Source of the DNA: Candidatus Mcinerneyibacterium aminivorans
GTDB lineage: Bacteria > Macinerneyibacteriota > Macinerneyibacteria > Macinerneyibacteriales > Macinerneyibacteriaceae
DNA length: 31,496 nt
Direction: 5' to 3'
Assembly (NCBI GenBank): GCA_008086245.1
Contig: VSIX01000069.1
Location: forward strand, 1 to 31,496
The notes beneath the pieces were generated by a model, which saw only the letters and a list, made by a program, of their open reading frames with translations, did not search any database and was not told the DNA's origin. Positions 1 to 7,639 of this stretch are shown here, piece by piece. The translations under genes and the position numbers were made by a program. Numbering within the stretch: position 1 is the first letter of the stretch; every line of letters starts with the position of its first letter.

Positions 1-5
1 CATAG

Positions 6-386
6 ATGAAAAAATATTATTATGATAAAGGAGTAGGTATTAAAAATCATAAAGATTTGCTGGCGTGGAAAAAGGCAATGAAATTATCAAAATATGTTTA
101 TAAAATTACTAAAAAATTTCCTAAAGTAAAACAGTATAGAATGATAAGCCAGTTAAGAAGGGCTGTAGTATCAATACCTTCAAATATAGCTGAAAAAGCT
201 GCAAGGAGTTCTGAAAAAGAATTTTTGCAGTTTTTACATGTATCTTTAGGTTCAGTAGCAGAAGTAGAAACCCAACTGCTGTTATCCAAAGAATTTGGAT
301 ATATTAATGAGATAAAAATGAATAAACTTGGCGAAGTTAGAAGACTCATTTTAGGATTAATAAAGTCAATTAAAATAGAAAATTGA
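6..386 (+). CDS. Four-helix-bundle protein, 23S rRNA intervening-sequence (IVS) / Avd-like family
   Basis: The 126-residue product matches the small helical family known as '23S rRNA intervening sequence protein' or four helix bundle protein, about 115-130 residues long. The family hallmarks are visible: an N-terminal 'K-D-L-x-A-W-K-K-A-M' helix (about 17-26), 'SQLRRAVVSIPSNIAE' (about 48-63), and 'EFLQFLHVSLGSVAEVETQL' (about 72-91). The family shares its fold with Avd, the accessory protein of diversity-generating retroelements, but no reverse transcriptase or template repeat is present here. Its molecular role is not established; nucleic-acid binding is an inference. The ATG at 6 is the first in frame; a ribosome binding site cannot be judged because only five bases precede it, so the start could lie outside the window. 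The gene stands alone, followed by repeat-rich DNA. Confidence 0.88.
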   Translation: MKKYYYDKGVGIKNHKDLLAWKKAMKLSKYVYKITKKFPKVKQYRMISQLRRAVVSIPSNIAEKAARSSEKEFLQFLHVSLGSVAEVETQLLLSKEFGYINEIKMNKLGEVRRLILGLIKSIKIEN

Positions 387-684
387 AAATCTTTAAATCT
401 ACGATTTTTGCAAGAAGTATAAGAAAATATTATACTTTGGCTATATAAATTTTTTATCTTATCTAATGTTTGTTAAATTCAAGGTTTTTTACTAATGATT
501 ATTCTATCTTTTAGTACTAATCGGGAAATATTTTTTTAATATGTATTTGTGGTATTTTAGGTTCATTACGGGGAAGATTTTTCAAAAAAATCTGACGAAG
601 TAATCTCACCTACTGCTTTAGTATTACATTTAAGTCTTTTCTTCGGAGGAATTACTTTCAAGCTTAAGACAGGCGACTTAGGAC

Positions 685-705
685 AAAAATCACGAAGTGA
701 TTTTT
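685..705. repeat. Perfect palindrome, copy A
   Basis: AAAAATCAC (685-693) and GTGATTTTT (697-705) form a perfect 9-bp stem around a GAA loop, followed by two more T. An identical copy lies at 762-782, and related palindromes with other inner bases lie at 7806-7827 and 7949-7969. It could fold as an RNA terminator in either direction, but its duplication inside the repeat unit suggests it is a structural part of the element. Confidence 0.8.
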
Positions 706-730
706 TTATCTTCTAAGAAATAACTTATAA

Positions 731-765
731 ACTAATCACTATTTACCATTGACTATTCACTAAAA
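731..765. repeat. Degenerate 7-bp word array (ACTATTC type)
   Basis: Five consecutive 7-mers with no spacing: ACTAATC, ACTATTT, ACCATTG, ACTATTC, ACTAAAA. The first two bases are AC in every unit and the third to fifth are close to TAT. The array runs straight into palindrome copy B at 762. Confidence 0.7.
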
Positions 766-782
766 ATCACGAAGTGATTTTT
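762..782. repeat. Perfect palindrome, copy B
   Basis: It is identical in sequence to copy A at 685-705: 9-bp arms 762-770 and 774-782 around a GAA loop. Two copies 77 bp apart do not make a CRISPR array. Confidence 0.8.
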
Positions 783-835
783 TAAAACCTTGATTTATCA
801 AAATTTTATACTAATCTTAAATTGAGGTGATATTT

Positions 836-1576
836 ATGGGAAAGATAGGAAAAAAGTTTATTAAAGAAACCAAGTATGAAAATTTAGAAGAAAAATCCGA
901 TCAGGAAAAAGGTGAAAAGATGCCGGAACTACAGCTTGATTATGATAAAAATCTGGAAATGATTGAACTTCCTGAATTTAATGATGATATAATAAAAGAG
1001 TCTAGCTTTACTAAAATTGTAAATCAAAGAAAAAGTGTAAGAGAGTACAGTGATGAAAAAATATCATTGAGGGAGCTATCGTATCTTTTATGGAATACCC
1101 AGGGAATTAAAGATGAGGGCAAAAAATGGTCTTTTAGGACCGTACCATCTGCTGGAGCAAGACATTCCTTTGAAACATATCTTTTGATAAATAATGTAAA
1201 AAAGCTAAAAAATGGTCTTTACAGGTATCTTCCATTTGATAACAAACTGGTTTTTCTTAATGGTGATAAAAATTTTGCACAGGATATGGAGAAAGCATGT
1301 TTTGGACAAAAAATGATAACACAAAGTGCTGTAACATTTATATGGGCGGCACATCCCTATAGAATGACATGGCGATACCAGCAGAGAGGTTACAGGTACC
1401 TATTTATGGATGCAGGACATGTATGTCAGAATCTCTATCTTTCTGCAGAAAGCATCGGCTGTGGCACATGTGCCATAGGAGCCTATGATGATGATAAAGT
1501 TAACGGGCTTATCGGCCTTGATGGGGAAAAATTATTTGTTATCTATATGGGTACAGTAGGCAAAAAGAAAGAATAG
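836..1576 (+). CDS. SagB/ThcOx-type nitroreductase-family FMN oxidoreductase
   Basis: The 246-residue product belongs to the nitroreductase fold, SagB/ThcOx branch. Visible family elements are 'RKSVREYSD' (65-73, FMN phosphate contact), 'LSYLLWNTQG' (81-90), 'PSAGARH' (104-110), 'GYRYLFMDAGHVCQNLYL' (185-202) and 'IGAYDDDKVNGLIGLD' (214-229). Members oxidise azoline rings in peptide natural products or act as stand-alone FMN-dependent reductases; no precursor peptide or cyclodehydratase is seen nearby, so a stand-alone redox enzyme is more likely. I chose ATG 836 because GAGGTG at 824-829 lies six bases upstream; an in-frame GTG at 827 falls inside that ribosome binding site. There is no signal peptide, so it is cytoplasmic. 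It is followed two bases later by the DUF2007 gene, suggesting one transcript. The substrate is unknown. Confidence 0.87.
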   Translation: MGKIGKKFIKETKYENLEEKSDQEKGEKMPELQLDYDKNLEMIELPEFNDDIIKESSFTKIVNQRKSVREYSDEKISLRELSYLLWNTQGIKDEGKKWSFRTVPSAGARHSFETYLLINNVKKLKNGLYRYLPFDNKLVFLNGDKNFAQDMEKACFGQKMITQSAVTFIWAAHPYRMTWRYQQRGYRYLFMDAGHVCQNLYLSAESIGCGTCAIGAYDDDKVNGLIGLDGEKLFVIYMGTVGKKKE

Positions 1577-1578
1577 GT

Positions 1579-1809
1579 ATGGAAAATTATGTTAAAATAC
1601 TGGTGTTAAACGATATGATGGAAGCAAATAGAATGGAAGCGGCTTTAAACGATGAAGATATTCCATTTAATATTATTTCATATCATGATTATGCATATGA
1701 TGGCTTATTCCAGCTGCAAAAAGGCTGGGGCCATATAGAAGCTCCATCAGAATATGAAGATAAAATTCTTGAAATCTATAAAGAAATAGGCAATTTGGAA
1801 AACGACTAA
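1579..1809 (+). CDS. DUF2007-type small protein
   Basis: The 76-residue acidic protein fits the DUF2007 family, small ferredoxin-fold-like domains sometimes labelled 'putative signal transducing protein'. The typical opening is present: a short strand 'YVKILVLNDMMEANRMEAALNDEDIPFNI', in which a helix picks out 'EANRMEAALND' and leads to a second strand. There is no catalytic motif and no membrane segment. The start lies two bases after the nitroreductase stop, and there is no clear ribosome binding site, which suggests translational coupling. The biochemical role of the family is not established. Confidence 0.72.
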   Translation: MENYVKILVLNDMMEANRMEAALNDEDIPFNIISYHDYAYDGLFQLQKGWGHIEAPSEYEDKILEIYKEIGNLEND

Positions 1810-1821
1810 AAATAGATATTT

Positions 1822-2346
1822 ATGAAATATGAAATAAAAAATTTAATTCTGACAGCATTATTTTCAGCATTGATAGCTATATCCGCCTATATTATTATTC
1901 CTATTCCCTTTTCTCCAGTACCAATAACTGCCCAAACAATTATTGTAATGCTTGCGGGAAGCTTGTTATCCTCAGTTCATGCTGGCACATCTGTTCTCAT
2001 ATTTCTTTTAATGGGAGCAGTGGGGCTGCCGGTTTTTTCAAAAGGGCAGTCCGGAGTTGGGACCATACTGGGTCCAACTGGAGGTTACTTAATAGGGTTT
2101 TTTTTAGCGGTAATAGCTATTTCTTTATTAACAAAAAATAAAAAAAATTTTAAAAGATTTTTAACTGCCAATATCATTGGAGGGGTGATCATTATTTATA
2201 CAGCCGGTGTGCTTTGGTTATCTTTCATCTCTAATATCGGTATCAAAAAAGCTCTGTTAGTGGGAGCTGTTCCTTTTCTTCCGGGGGATATTTTAAAAGT
2301 AATTCTGGCAAGCTTTCTGGCTAATAAATTGAAAAAATATATTTGA
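1822..2346 (+). CDS. bioY: Biotin ECF transporter substrate-binding subunit BioY
   Basis: The 174-residue protein is very hydrophobic, with about six membrane segments, the usual size for BioY (about 180). It carries the BioY signatures 'PFSPVPITAQTIIVMLAG' (about 30-47) and 'GPTGGYLIGF' (about 88-97), plus 'PFLPGDILKVILA' near the C terminus. BioY is the membrane S component that captures biotin; it works with an energising module (two ATPases and a T subunit) that is not in this window, so it may use a shared module encoded elsewhere or act alone. It starts 12 bases after the DUF2007 gene and is the last gene of this small run, which ends at the hairpin at 2375-2408. I found no BirA-type operator. 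Confidence 0.9.
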   Translation: MKYEIKNLILTALFSALIAISAYIIIPIPFSPVPITAQTIIVMLAGSLLSSVHAGTSVLIFLLMGAVGLPVFSKGQSGVGTILGPTGGYLIGFFLAVIAISLLTKNKKNFKRFLTANIIGGVIIIYTAGVLWLSFISNIGIKKALLVGAVPFLPGDILKVILASFLANKLKKYI

Positions 2347-2374
2347 AAGAAAAGTTTTTGAGAATTTAAATTTT

Positions 2375-2415
2375 AAAAGGGATGTCATTAGAGAATGGCA
2401 TCCCTTTTATTGTTT
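2375..2415 (+). terminator. Intrinsic terminator after bioY, possibly bidirectional
   Basis: AAAAGGGATGTCATT (2375-2389) pairs with AATGGCATCCCTTTT (2394-2408): 15 bp with one G-T wobble and an AGAG loop, followed by ATTGTTTT. The minus-strand reading also runs into T-rich sequence, so it can serve the convergent porin-like pseudogene too. Confidence 0.85.
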
Positions 2416-2427
2416 TAATAAATATAA

Positions 2428-3258
2428 TTAGAATTTGTAATTAAGCTGCATTGAAAGTTCACTTGCTGTTTCATTTTCTGACCAGGAATCTTTACATGGC
2501 ATAAACATAGCATATACTGCTTTAAATTTAATTTTTTCAGCTACTTCTGTAGTAATTCCCAGATCTATTTCATTACCTATGTGCTTATCATCAATATCTT
2601 CATTTGTTGCATAAATCATACCTAAGTTTGCATATAGGAATTTATAGGAAGCATTTAAAACTCCTACCATATTTCCTTCTCCAAGTATACCCTGATAATT
2701 TCTTGTTAATGCATTATAATCATATACTGAACCTCTATAGAAATATTCAAGGCCGTATCCAACAGCATTCGGTTTTATAGAATAGAACATGGTTTTAGAA
2801 TCAGCATCATACTTGCTGGGGGTATATCCAAATTTTAATTTAAGTTTTAAATTATCCATAATTTTTCTTCCTGCATAAGCATATCCAAAAAAACCATTAA
2901 TATCCTGATCTGTTAGTTTGTCTTCGCCCATATTGTAAATAAAATGGCCACCAAATATATTATTATTTAAGGTTATATCAGTGCCAGCTCCCAGATAAAA
3001 TATTGATAATTCATCCTGAATAGTATAATACATGAGACTACCTTTTACTGTATTATTTTCTGATTTTCTTTTGATATCAATTGTCCCAAACGTTTGGGAA
3101 GCATTTTCATTTACTTCATCGTCATTTAACACAAATAAACCGGTATTAAGATTAAATTTGTCTATTTTTGTAGAAGCTGTTATTCCCGGTGCGTCTTCAT
3201 CAAAGATAGCTCTATGATACATATCTCTGTATCCCTGAAGCCCAACCTTAAATTTCAT
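2428..3258 (-). pseudogene. Porin-like barrel paralogue lacking its 5' end
   Basis: The open frame (276 residues) aligns with the C-terminal part of its two neighbours (4845-5987 and 3459-4673), starting at the shared motif 'KVGLQGYRD' and ending with the same 'LNYKF' barrel-closing tail. The signal peptide and about the first 110 residues are missing. Upstream of ATG 3258 (about 3259-3320) the homologous codons are still readable but in another frame: 'YIDFLPNFITK', matching 'FVFIPDFLRN' of the paralogue, then a stop. Restoring one base in an A run at the junction would rejoin the frames, and further upstream there are more stops. No ribosome binding site precedes ATG 3258. The remaining barrel could not reach the outer membrane. 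The frame is otherwise intact, suggesting recent decay; a sequencing error could explain the single-base shift but not the missing N terminus. Confidence 0.72.
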
Positions 3259-3395
3259 TTTGTTATAAAATTAGGTAAAAAATCAATATAGCATATCTGC
3301 TACAGTCAAAAAATAATGATAGTAATTAATTGAAAAATATCTTGATAATTAATAATCAAAGTAATAAGAAATAATTGAAAATAGAATTGATAAAA

Positions 3396-3430
3396 AAAAA
3401 GAGGAGTTTCTATGAAAAACTCCTCTTTTT
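3396..3430 (-). terminator. Intrinsic terminator of the middle porin-like gene
   Basis: The stem AAAAAGAGGAGTTT (3396-3409) pairs with AAACTCCTCTTTTT (3417-3430), a 14-bp perfect stem with a 7-base loop. Read on the minus strand it is followed by an unbroken T run, 28 bases after the stop of the gene at 3459-4673. It isolates that gene from the pseudogene downstream. Confidence 0.9.
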
Positions 3431-3458
3431 AAGTGTTTATTATTTAATTAGTTAACTA

Positions 3459-4673
3459 TTAAAAGTTATACTGTAATTTTGTTGTTAATTCTGTAGCATT
3501 TTCCAGGTCTTCACCAAAAACTTTTCCTGGCATGAATATTGCATAAACTGCTCTAAATGATAGTCCTTCAGTAAGCTCTGTTTCAATACCGATATCAAGT
3601 TCATTTCCTATTGCTTTTTCTTCTAAGTCAGAATTTGTTGCCTGCATCATACCAAAATTAACAAATGCAAATTTGTATGAAAGATTTGCTGCAATAGTCA
3701 TATGTCCACCATTGTATGTTGCATTAACTGGGATGTCTCCGTCTCCCCATGTATTTACGCCAGAATATCCCCAGGAACCAGCATTGCTATCATATGTTGA
3801 TCCAGCAAAGAAATATTCAAGACCGTAAATCCATGAATCAGGAGCTATTCCAACAAATGTTGTGTAGTCATTTCCATCAACTTTGTCAGGAGTATAACCA
3901 AAATGAACTTTTAAATTAAAATCATCCATTGTGTATTCTCCATAACCATAACCGAAGAAACCATTATATTTTTTTTCTCCATATGCATCGTCGTCTGATC
4001 CAGTATTATATAGGAAGTGTCCACCAAATCCCATATTATTCATTGTATAATCTGCCCCAGCACCAAAATACATCATTGAATATTTATTTCTAACATCATG
4101 ATAGTAGAAGGAACCTTTTACATCTAAGTTATCCATTGATTTTGAAAGATCAAGAATACCCAATGTGTTAGCGTCATCAACACCATCAACTTCTTCATCT
4201 TCAAGAATGAACAAACCACCTTGTGCATTAAAACCTTTCATTTCAGGAATAATCATTAATCCAGCAAGTTCTTCATCATAAAGGGATGAACCGAATTGAT
4301 CCGCCCAGTATTGAAGTCCTGCTCTGAATTTAAGTTTTTCCATGAAATCAGGTTTAAATTCTAAGTAAGCTTGTTTAGTTTCAACATTCTTAAAATCATG
4401 ATTAGCATAACCTTCTGTGTTGTCACCCCATACGAAATCTCCAACTTCAAAACCGAGAACGGCTTTTAGGTTATCACTGAATTTAGCTTCGGAGAATAAC
4501 CGCATACGGGTATCTATAAGTCCGATATTATCCATTCCTGTTTCAGTGAAATTGCCAAAAGTGTCATAATGACTCATTCTGGCACGATATTCACCACTAA
4601 AATTAAAATCAACACCAAAAGTAAATGTTGCAAGCATTATTACTACCAACCCAAGTACAAATAATTTTCTCAT
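3459..4673 (-). CDS. Outer-membrane porin-like beta-barrel protein
   Basis: The 404-residue product has a clean signal peptide (Lys/Arg start, hydrophobic core, cleavage near 'TFTFG-VDFNF' at about residue 20). The mature part consists of alternating beta strands rich in Tyr, Phe, Gly and Asp, and it ends in 'LQYNF', the C-terminal Phe that the BAM complex recognises. The front part, 'YRARMSHYD', 'LIDTRMRLFSEAKFSDNLKAV' and 'VETKQAYLEFKPDF', resembles porins of the alginate-export/DUF1302-like type, in which 'QRLRL' and 'RQAYLDFK' strands recur. The substrate is unknown. The ribosome binding site is AGGAGGT just upstream of the ATG. A near-ideal promoter lies at 4699-4726 and a terminator at 3396-3430, so it is probably transcribed alone. 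It is the best-preserved of three tandem paralogues. Confidence 0.85.
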   Translation of the reverse strand: MRKLFVLGLVVIMLATFTFGVDFNFSGEYRARMSHYDTFGNFTETGMDNIGLIDTRMRLFSEAKFSDNLKAVLGFEVGDFVWGDNTEGYANHDFKNVETKQAYLEFKPDFMEKLKFRAGLQYWADQFGSSLYDEELAGLMIIPEMKGFNAQGGLFILEDEEVDGVDDANTLGILDLSKSMDNLDVKGSFYYHDVRNKYSMMYFGAGADYTMNNMGFGGHFLYNTGSDDDAYGEKKYNGFFGYGYGEYTMDDFNLKVHFGYTPDKVDGNDYTTFVGIAPDSWIYGLEYFFAGSTYDSNAGSWGYSGVNTWGDGDIPVNATYNGGHMTIAANLSYKFAFVNFGMMQATNSDLEEKAIGNELDIGIETELTEGLSFRAVYAIFMPGKVFGEDLENATELTTKLQYNF

Positions 4674-4698
4674 ACATACCTCCTTTTTCTTAAAATCT

Positions 4699-4726
4699 AT
4701 TATAAATAGGATAAGAAAGAAATCAA
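4699..4726 (-). promoter_or_regulatory. Sigma70-type promoter for the middle porin-like gene
   Basis: On the minus strand TTGATT (4721-4726) is followed after 16 bases by a perfect TATAAT (4699-4704). It lies 25 bases upstream of ATG 4673, leaving just enough room for the start site and the AGGAGGT ribosome binding site. A strong promoter fits an abundant outer-membrane protein. Confidence 0.8.
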
Positions 4727-4787
4727 GAAAAAAAAATATTAAACCAATAAATATTAAATTAAAAGAAATGGGATAAAATATGCAAAA

Positions 4788-4822
4788 AACATAGGTAGAT
4801 AGATAAATAATCTACCTATGTT
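4788..4822 (-). terminator. Intrinsic terminator of the first porin-like gene
   Basis: AACATAGGTAGAT (4788-4800) pairs perfectly with ATCTACCTATGTT (4810-4822) around a 9-base loop. The minus-strand reading continues into a T run at 4787-4784. It lies 22 bases after the stop of the gene at 4845-5987. Confidence 0.87.
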
Positions 4823-4844
4823 ACAGAAAAAAATAATTTAATGA

Positions 4845-5987
4845 TTAGAATTTGTATTTCAGCTGTGTGGAAAATTCATGGGCATTATCAGTATCGGGTC
4901 CCGAAAAATTTCCCGGCATAAAGTAGGCATATACTGCTTTAAAAGTTAATCCTTCAGTTATTTCTTTTTTTATCCCTAAATCAAATTCGTTTCCAAATCT
5001 TTTGTCATCTATGCCGGAATTAGTTGTATTTATTATACCAAAAGTGGCATAGAGAAAGTCATATTCTGCTTTTGCACTTAAAACCATTTGCCCCATGGTT
5101 CCATAATCTTCAATTAAACCATTTGAATCATTGACAGGACCCTGATAAGCATATTCCAGACCGTAACTTTCTGCATAGGGCTCAACACCTTCAAAGTAAG
5201 TATTGTCATCCGAAGGAGTGTATCCAAAATTAACTCTCAAACCGAATTTATCCATCGAATATTCTCCGTATGTATATGCAAAATAACCTGTAATATCTTC
5301 TACGCCATCAGTTTCATAGGATCTAGTCATGTATAGCAAATGTCCTCCTATAACTATTTGATCCAGTGTATAGTCAGCACCGCCCCCTAAATACATTGTT
5401 ACCCGTTCATTTCTTATATCATCATAATATAATGAACTTTTAATATTTAAATTATTTAACTGTTTTGAAATATCAATTAAGGCGAAAGTATGCGAGTTTT
5501 CATCCATTACATCATCATCAGTATAATTAAAAAGACCTGCTTTTATGTTAAAACTTTCTAATTTTGGCTCAATTAACAATCCTGCAATATCCTCATCAAA
5601 TACTGATGCCTGAAACTGATCTGTATAGCCCTGTAGTCCTACTGTAAATGTGATATTTCTTAAAAAATCAGGAATGAATACAAACATAGCTCTTTTTGTT
5701 TCCACATTTTTAAAATCGTGATTATGTCCTTCGTCTCCCCATTTAAAATCTCCAATTTCAAACCCAAGAACTGCTTTTATATTTTCAGAAAATACAGCAT
5801 TTGTGTATAAACGAAATCTCGAATCAATTACACTAACAGTATCATAACCGAATTCATTAAAACCCTCTACAGGATTTTTATAATCAATGGTTCTTGTCCT
5901 GAAACTTCCTTTAAAATTAAAATCGGTAGCAAATGTAATACCTAAAAATAAAGCCATAACCAACAATACTAATAATACTTTTTTCAT
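4845..5987 (-). CDS. Outer-membrane porin-like beta-barrel protein (paralogue)
   Basis: The 380-residue product has a signal peptide (Lys-Lys start, hydrophobic core, cleavage near 'GITFA-TDFNF', residue 20) and a mature beta-barrel ending in 'LKYKF'. It shares with the neighbour at 3459-4673 the blocks 'DSRFRLYTNAVFSENIKAVLGF', best seen as 'SENIKAVLGFEIGDFKWGD', 'HDFKNVETK', 'GLQGYTDQF', and the closing 'GLTFKAVYAYFMPG' near 352-365. The paralogues differ mainly in loops, as expected for porins under surface selection. The ribosome binding site is GGAGGA eight bases before the ATG. It has its own terminator at 4788-4822. I could not identify its promoter in 5988-6100. The transported substrate is unknown. 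Confidence 0.84.
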   Translation of the reverse strand: MKKVLLVLLVMALFLGITFATDFNFKGSFRTRTIDYKNPVEGFNEFGYDTVSVIDSRFRLYTNAVFSENIKAVLGFEIGDFKWGDEGHNHDFKNVETKRAMFVFIPDFLRNITFTVGLQGYTDQFQASVFDEDIAGLLIEPKLESFNIKAGLFNYTDDDVMDENSHTFALIDISKQLNNLNIKSSLYYDDIRNERVTMYLGGGADYTLDQIVIGGHLLYMTRSYETDGVEDITGYFAYTYGEYSMDKFGLRVNFGYTPSDDNTYFEGVEPYAESYGLEYAYQGPVNDSNGLIEDYGTMGQMVLSAKAEYDFLYATFGIINTTNSGIDDKRFGNEFDLGIKKEITEGLTFKAVYAYFMPGNFSGPDTDNAHEFSTQLKYKF

Positions 5988-6232
5988 AAGTCCTCCTTTT
6001 TTATTAATTCTTACCTGGATTAATGATAAAAAGTAAATGTTAAGAAATTATTATGAGATTGTTATTTCCCAATTAAGCTAAAAATAAGTTTATTGTTATT
6101 AAGTTATCGGATATTTGTTTTTGAGAATCTACCGATAAATAAAAACCAGTTAAAAATTTTCCCGTGGATATTATTATATACTTAGAAAAAACAAATGATT
6201 ATTGTTTGAGTGTCTATAATTGACTTTTCTAC

Positions 6233-6637
6233 TTGTATAAATGGGACATATTTGAAAGATATCAGAATTCATTTTCAATCATAATAATGGATATAGATGA
6301 TTTTAAAGAGGTTAATGATACATACGGTCATGACTGTGGAGATTATATTTTAAAACAAATTGCAGCCCTGCTGAAGAAAAACATTAGAAAACAGGATGTG
6401 GTTGCACGGTGGGGAGGCGAGGAATTCCTCTTTTTGCTTCCGGACACAGAAATAGAGGGTGCCTTTAATCTGGCAAAAAAATTAAACAGAGTAATTAATG
6501 AGAGAGTTTATAAATACAAAAATAATAAAATTGAAATTTCAATAACAATGGGAATAAGTGAATACAATAAAAAAATCCCATTTTATGAATGTGTAATTAA
6601 AGCTGATAAAGCAATGTATAAGGGGAAAAAGGGGTAA
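6233..6637 (+). pseudogene. Truncated GGDEF (diguanylate cyclase) domain
   Basis: The readable part (134 residues from TTG 6233) is most of a GGDEF domain, which makes cyclic di-GMP: 'MDIDDFKEVNDTYGHDCGD' (19-37, metal and GTP binding), the inhibitory RxxD site (52-55), active-site GGEEF (61-65) and 'KADKAMYKGKKG' at the end. Catalytic and inhibitory sites are intact, but the first helix with the 'DxLTGLxNR' motif and any sensor domain are missing. A degraded version, 'DFSTCINGTYL', can be read at 6222-6254 in a different frame, and an in-frame stop (6221-6223) precedes the TTG. No ribosome binding site is seen. I infer a decayed cyclase whose fragment remains open; residual expression cannot be excluded. 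It converges with the permease gene downstream. Confidence 0.6.
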
Positions 6638-6685
6638 AAACTGTGTGATGCTGGAAGAAGATTATGGTTCCAAGAGTCTCTTTAA

Positions 6686-7639
6686 TTAAACTATTATATT
6701 TTCAACTAAATAGTACCATAAGGGGATCGTAATCAGGGAAAATATTGTAGAAAAGGTTATTATTCCTGATTGAAGCTTTTTATCCATATTTACATATTCC
6801 GCAAAGAAAGGTGTCATAGCAGCTGTTGGCATTGCGGCTTCTATTAAAATAACCTTCTGGTTGATCGGGTCTATAGAAAAAAAGCTTTTGACAAGAAAAA
6901 GAGTTGCTATCCCTATTGCAAATCCGAAAATTAATCTATGAAAAGTTCCTGCAAGAATAATTTTAAATTTGTTCATTTTCATTCTAAATTTGAAGTTTAA
7001 ACCAATTGTAAAAAGAATCATGGGGATTGTTATTGAAGCGAATTTGTCAATAAAGTTCCACAAAAGCTTGGGGATTTCTATTTCTCCCAGGTTTAATGAA
7101 ATAGCAAATAGTGCTGCAGTTATGGGAACAGATGCATTTTTTAAAAGAAGTTTCTTGAAACTGCTGCTTTTGTTGTATTTTGATTCCCCTTTATTTCTTA
7201 AATAGGCAAGAAGAAAGCCGGAGGATAAAAACACGGGCCAGAAAAGAAGTGAGAAGAAAACTGCTCTGGTAAATCCTGCATCTCCATAGAAATAGGCCAT
7301 AACTCCCCAGCCTAAAAAACCGTAATTACCTACAAAAACTGAAAAAATATAAGAATTTCTTTCTTTATCCGTTTTGGTAAAATATTTGGATAAAAAGAGT
7401 CCGGTAAAAGAAAAAATAATTGTTACTGTTATAAAGGAAGTTATAGAAGGAAATATTTGGTTTAATGTTTCCATATTTGCCGAATAAAGGTTTCTAACAA
7501 TAATAAAAGGAACGGTTACTCTCACAACAAATTTTCTTAAGGTATCAATTTCGGATTGAGAGAAGACATTGATTTTTTTGAAGAAATACCCGTAGAAAAT
7601 AGGCAGCATTATTGCAAGTATCGTTAGAAAAATTTTCAT
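6686..7639 (-). CDS. AEC (auxin efflux carrier) family permease
   Basis: The 317-residue protein has about ten hydrophobic segments in the two-times-five arrangement of the AEC family. It opens with 'ILAIMLPIFYGYFFKKINVFS' features typical of the family (first segment, then a Lys-rich loop), and carries 'GNYGFLGWGVMAYFYGD' (about 107-123) and 'EAAMPTAAMTPFFAEY' near the C terminus. AEC members move organic acids such as malate, amino acids or, in plants, auxin; the substrate here is not predictable. ATG 7639 is preferred over TTG 7642 because GAGGTG sits seven bases upstream. It is a single gene on the minus strand, facing the GGDEF remnant, with repeat DNA behind it. Confidence 0.87.
   Translation of the reverse strand: MKIFLTILAIMLPIFYGYFFKKINVFSQSEIDTLRKFVVRVTVPFIIVRNLYSANMETLNQIFPSITSFITVTIIFSFTGLFLSKYFTKTDKERNSYIFSVFVGNYGFLGWGVMAYFYGDAGFTRAVFFSLLFWPVFLSSGFLLAYLRNKGESKYNKSSSFKKLLLKNASVPITAALFAISLNLGEIEIPKLLWNFIDKFASITIPMILFTIGLNFKFRMKMNKFKIILAGTFHRLIFGFAIGIATLFLVKSFFSIDPINQKVILIEAAMPTAAMTPFFAEYVNMDKKLQSGIITFSTIFSLITIPLWYYLVENIIV

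Larger units (their letters stand above)
561..782. repeat. Modular dispersed repeat, copy 1
   Basis: This copy reads, in order: a 'TCATTACGGGG' edge, an 8-bp hairpin (575-582 with 586-593), GACGAAGTAATCTC, a conserved tail at 601-633, a TTTTCTTCGGAGGAATTA module (637-654), CTTAAGACAGGCGACTTAG (663-681), a palindrome at 685-705, a 7-bp word array (731-765) and a second copy of the palindrome at 762-782. The tail at 601-633 matches 8004-8036 at 25 of 33 ungapped positions. The module at 637-654 recurs at about 7866-7883 and 8040-8058, and CTTA-GGC-GACTT recurs at 7921-7940. The element is non-coding, and its ends cannot be fixed from two copies. Confidence 0.7.
387..835. other. Gene-free block rich in hairpins and repeats
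   Basis: No reading frame here looks like a gene. The block holds an 8-bp hairpin just after the four-helix-bundle gene (415-422 pairing with 430-437), one copy of the dispersed modular repeat (561-782), a five-unit 7-bp word array (731-765) and the ribosome binding site of the next gene. The hairpin at 415-437 lacks a following T run, so it is a poor terminator candidate. No convincing promoter was found for the downstream gene; TATACT at 807-812 is a possible -10 without a well-placed -35. Confidence 0.7.

Noticed and set aside
685-782. CRISPR-like direct repeat pair
   Set aside because: Only two copies of a 21-bp palindrome, no regular spacers and no cas genes; they belong to the dispersed repeat family.
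6-835. Diversity-generating retroelement
   Set aside because: The first protein has the Avd-related fold, but there is no reverse transcriptase, template repeat or variable repeat.
387-835. Riboswitch or T-box upstream of the nitroreductase-bioY unit
   Set aside because: The hairpins are shared with 7640-8220 in front of unrelated genes and show no known aptamer core.
827-835. GTG start for the nitroreductase
   Set aside because: The GTG is part of the GAGGTG ribosome binding site serving ATG 836.
836-1576. Azole-modified peptide (RiPP) cluster from the SagB-like gene
   Set aside because: No precursor peptide, YcaO cyclodehydratase or transporter of that type is found in the neighbourhood.
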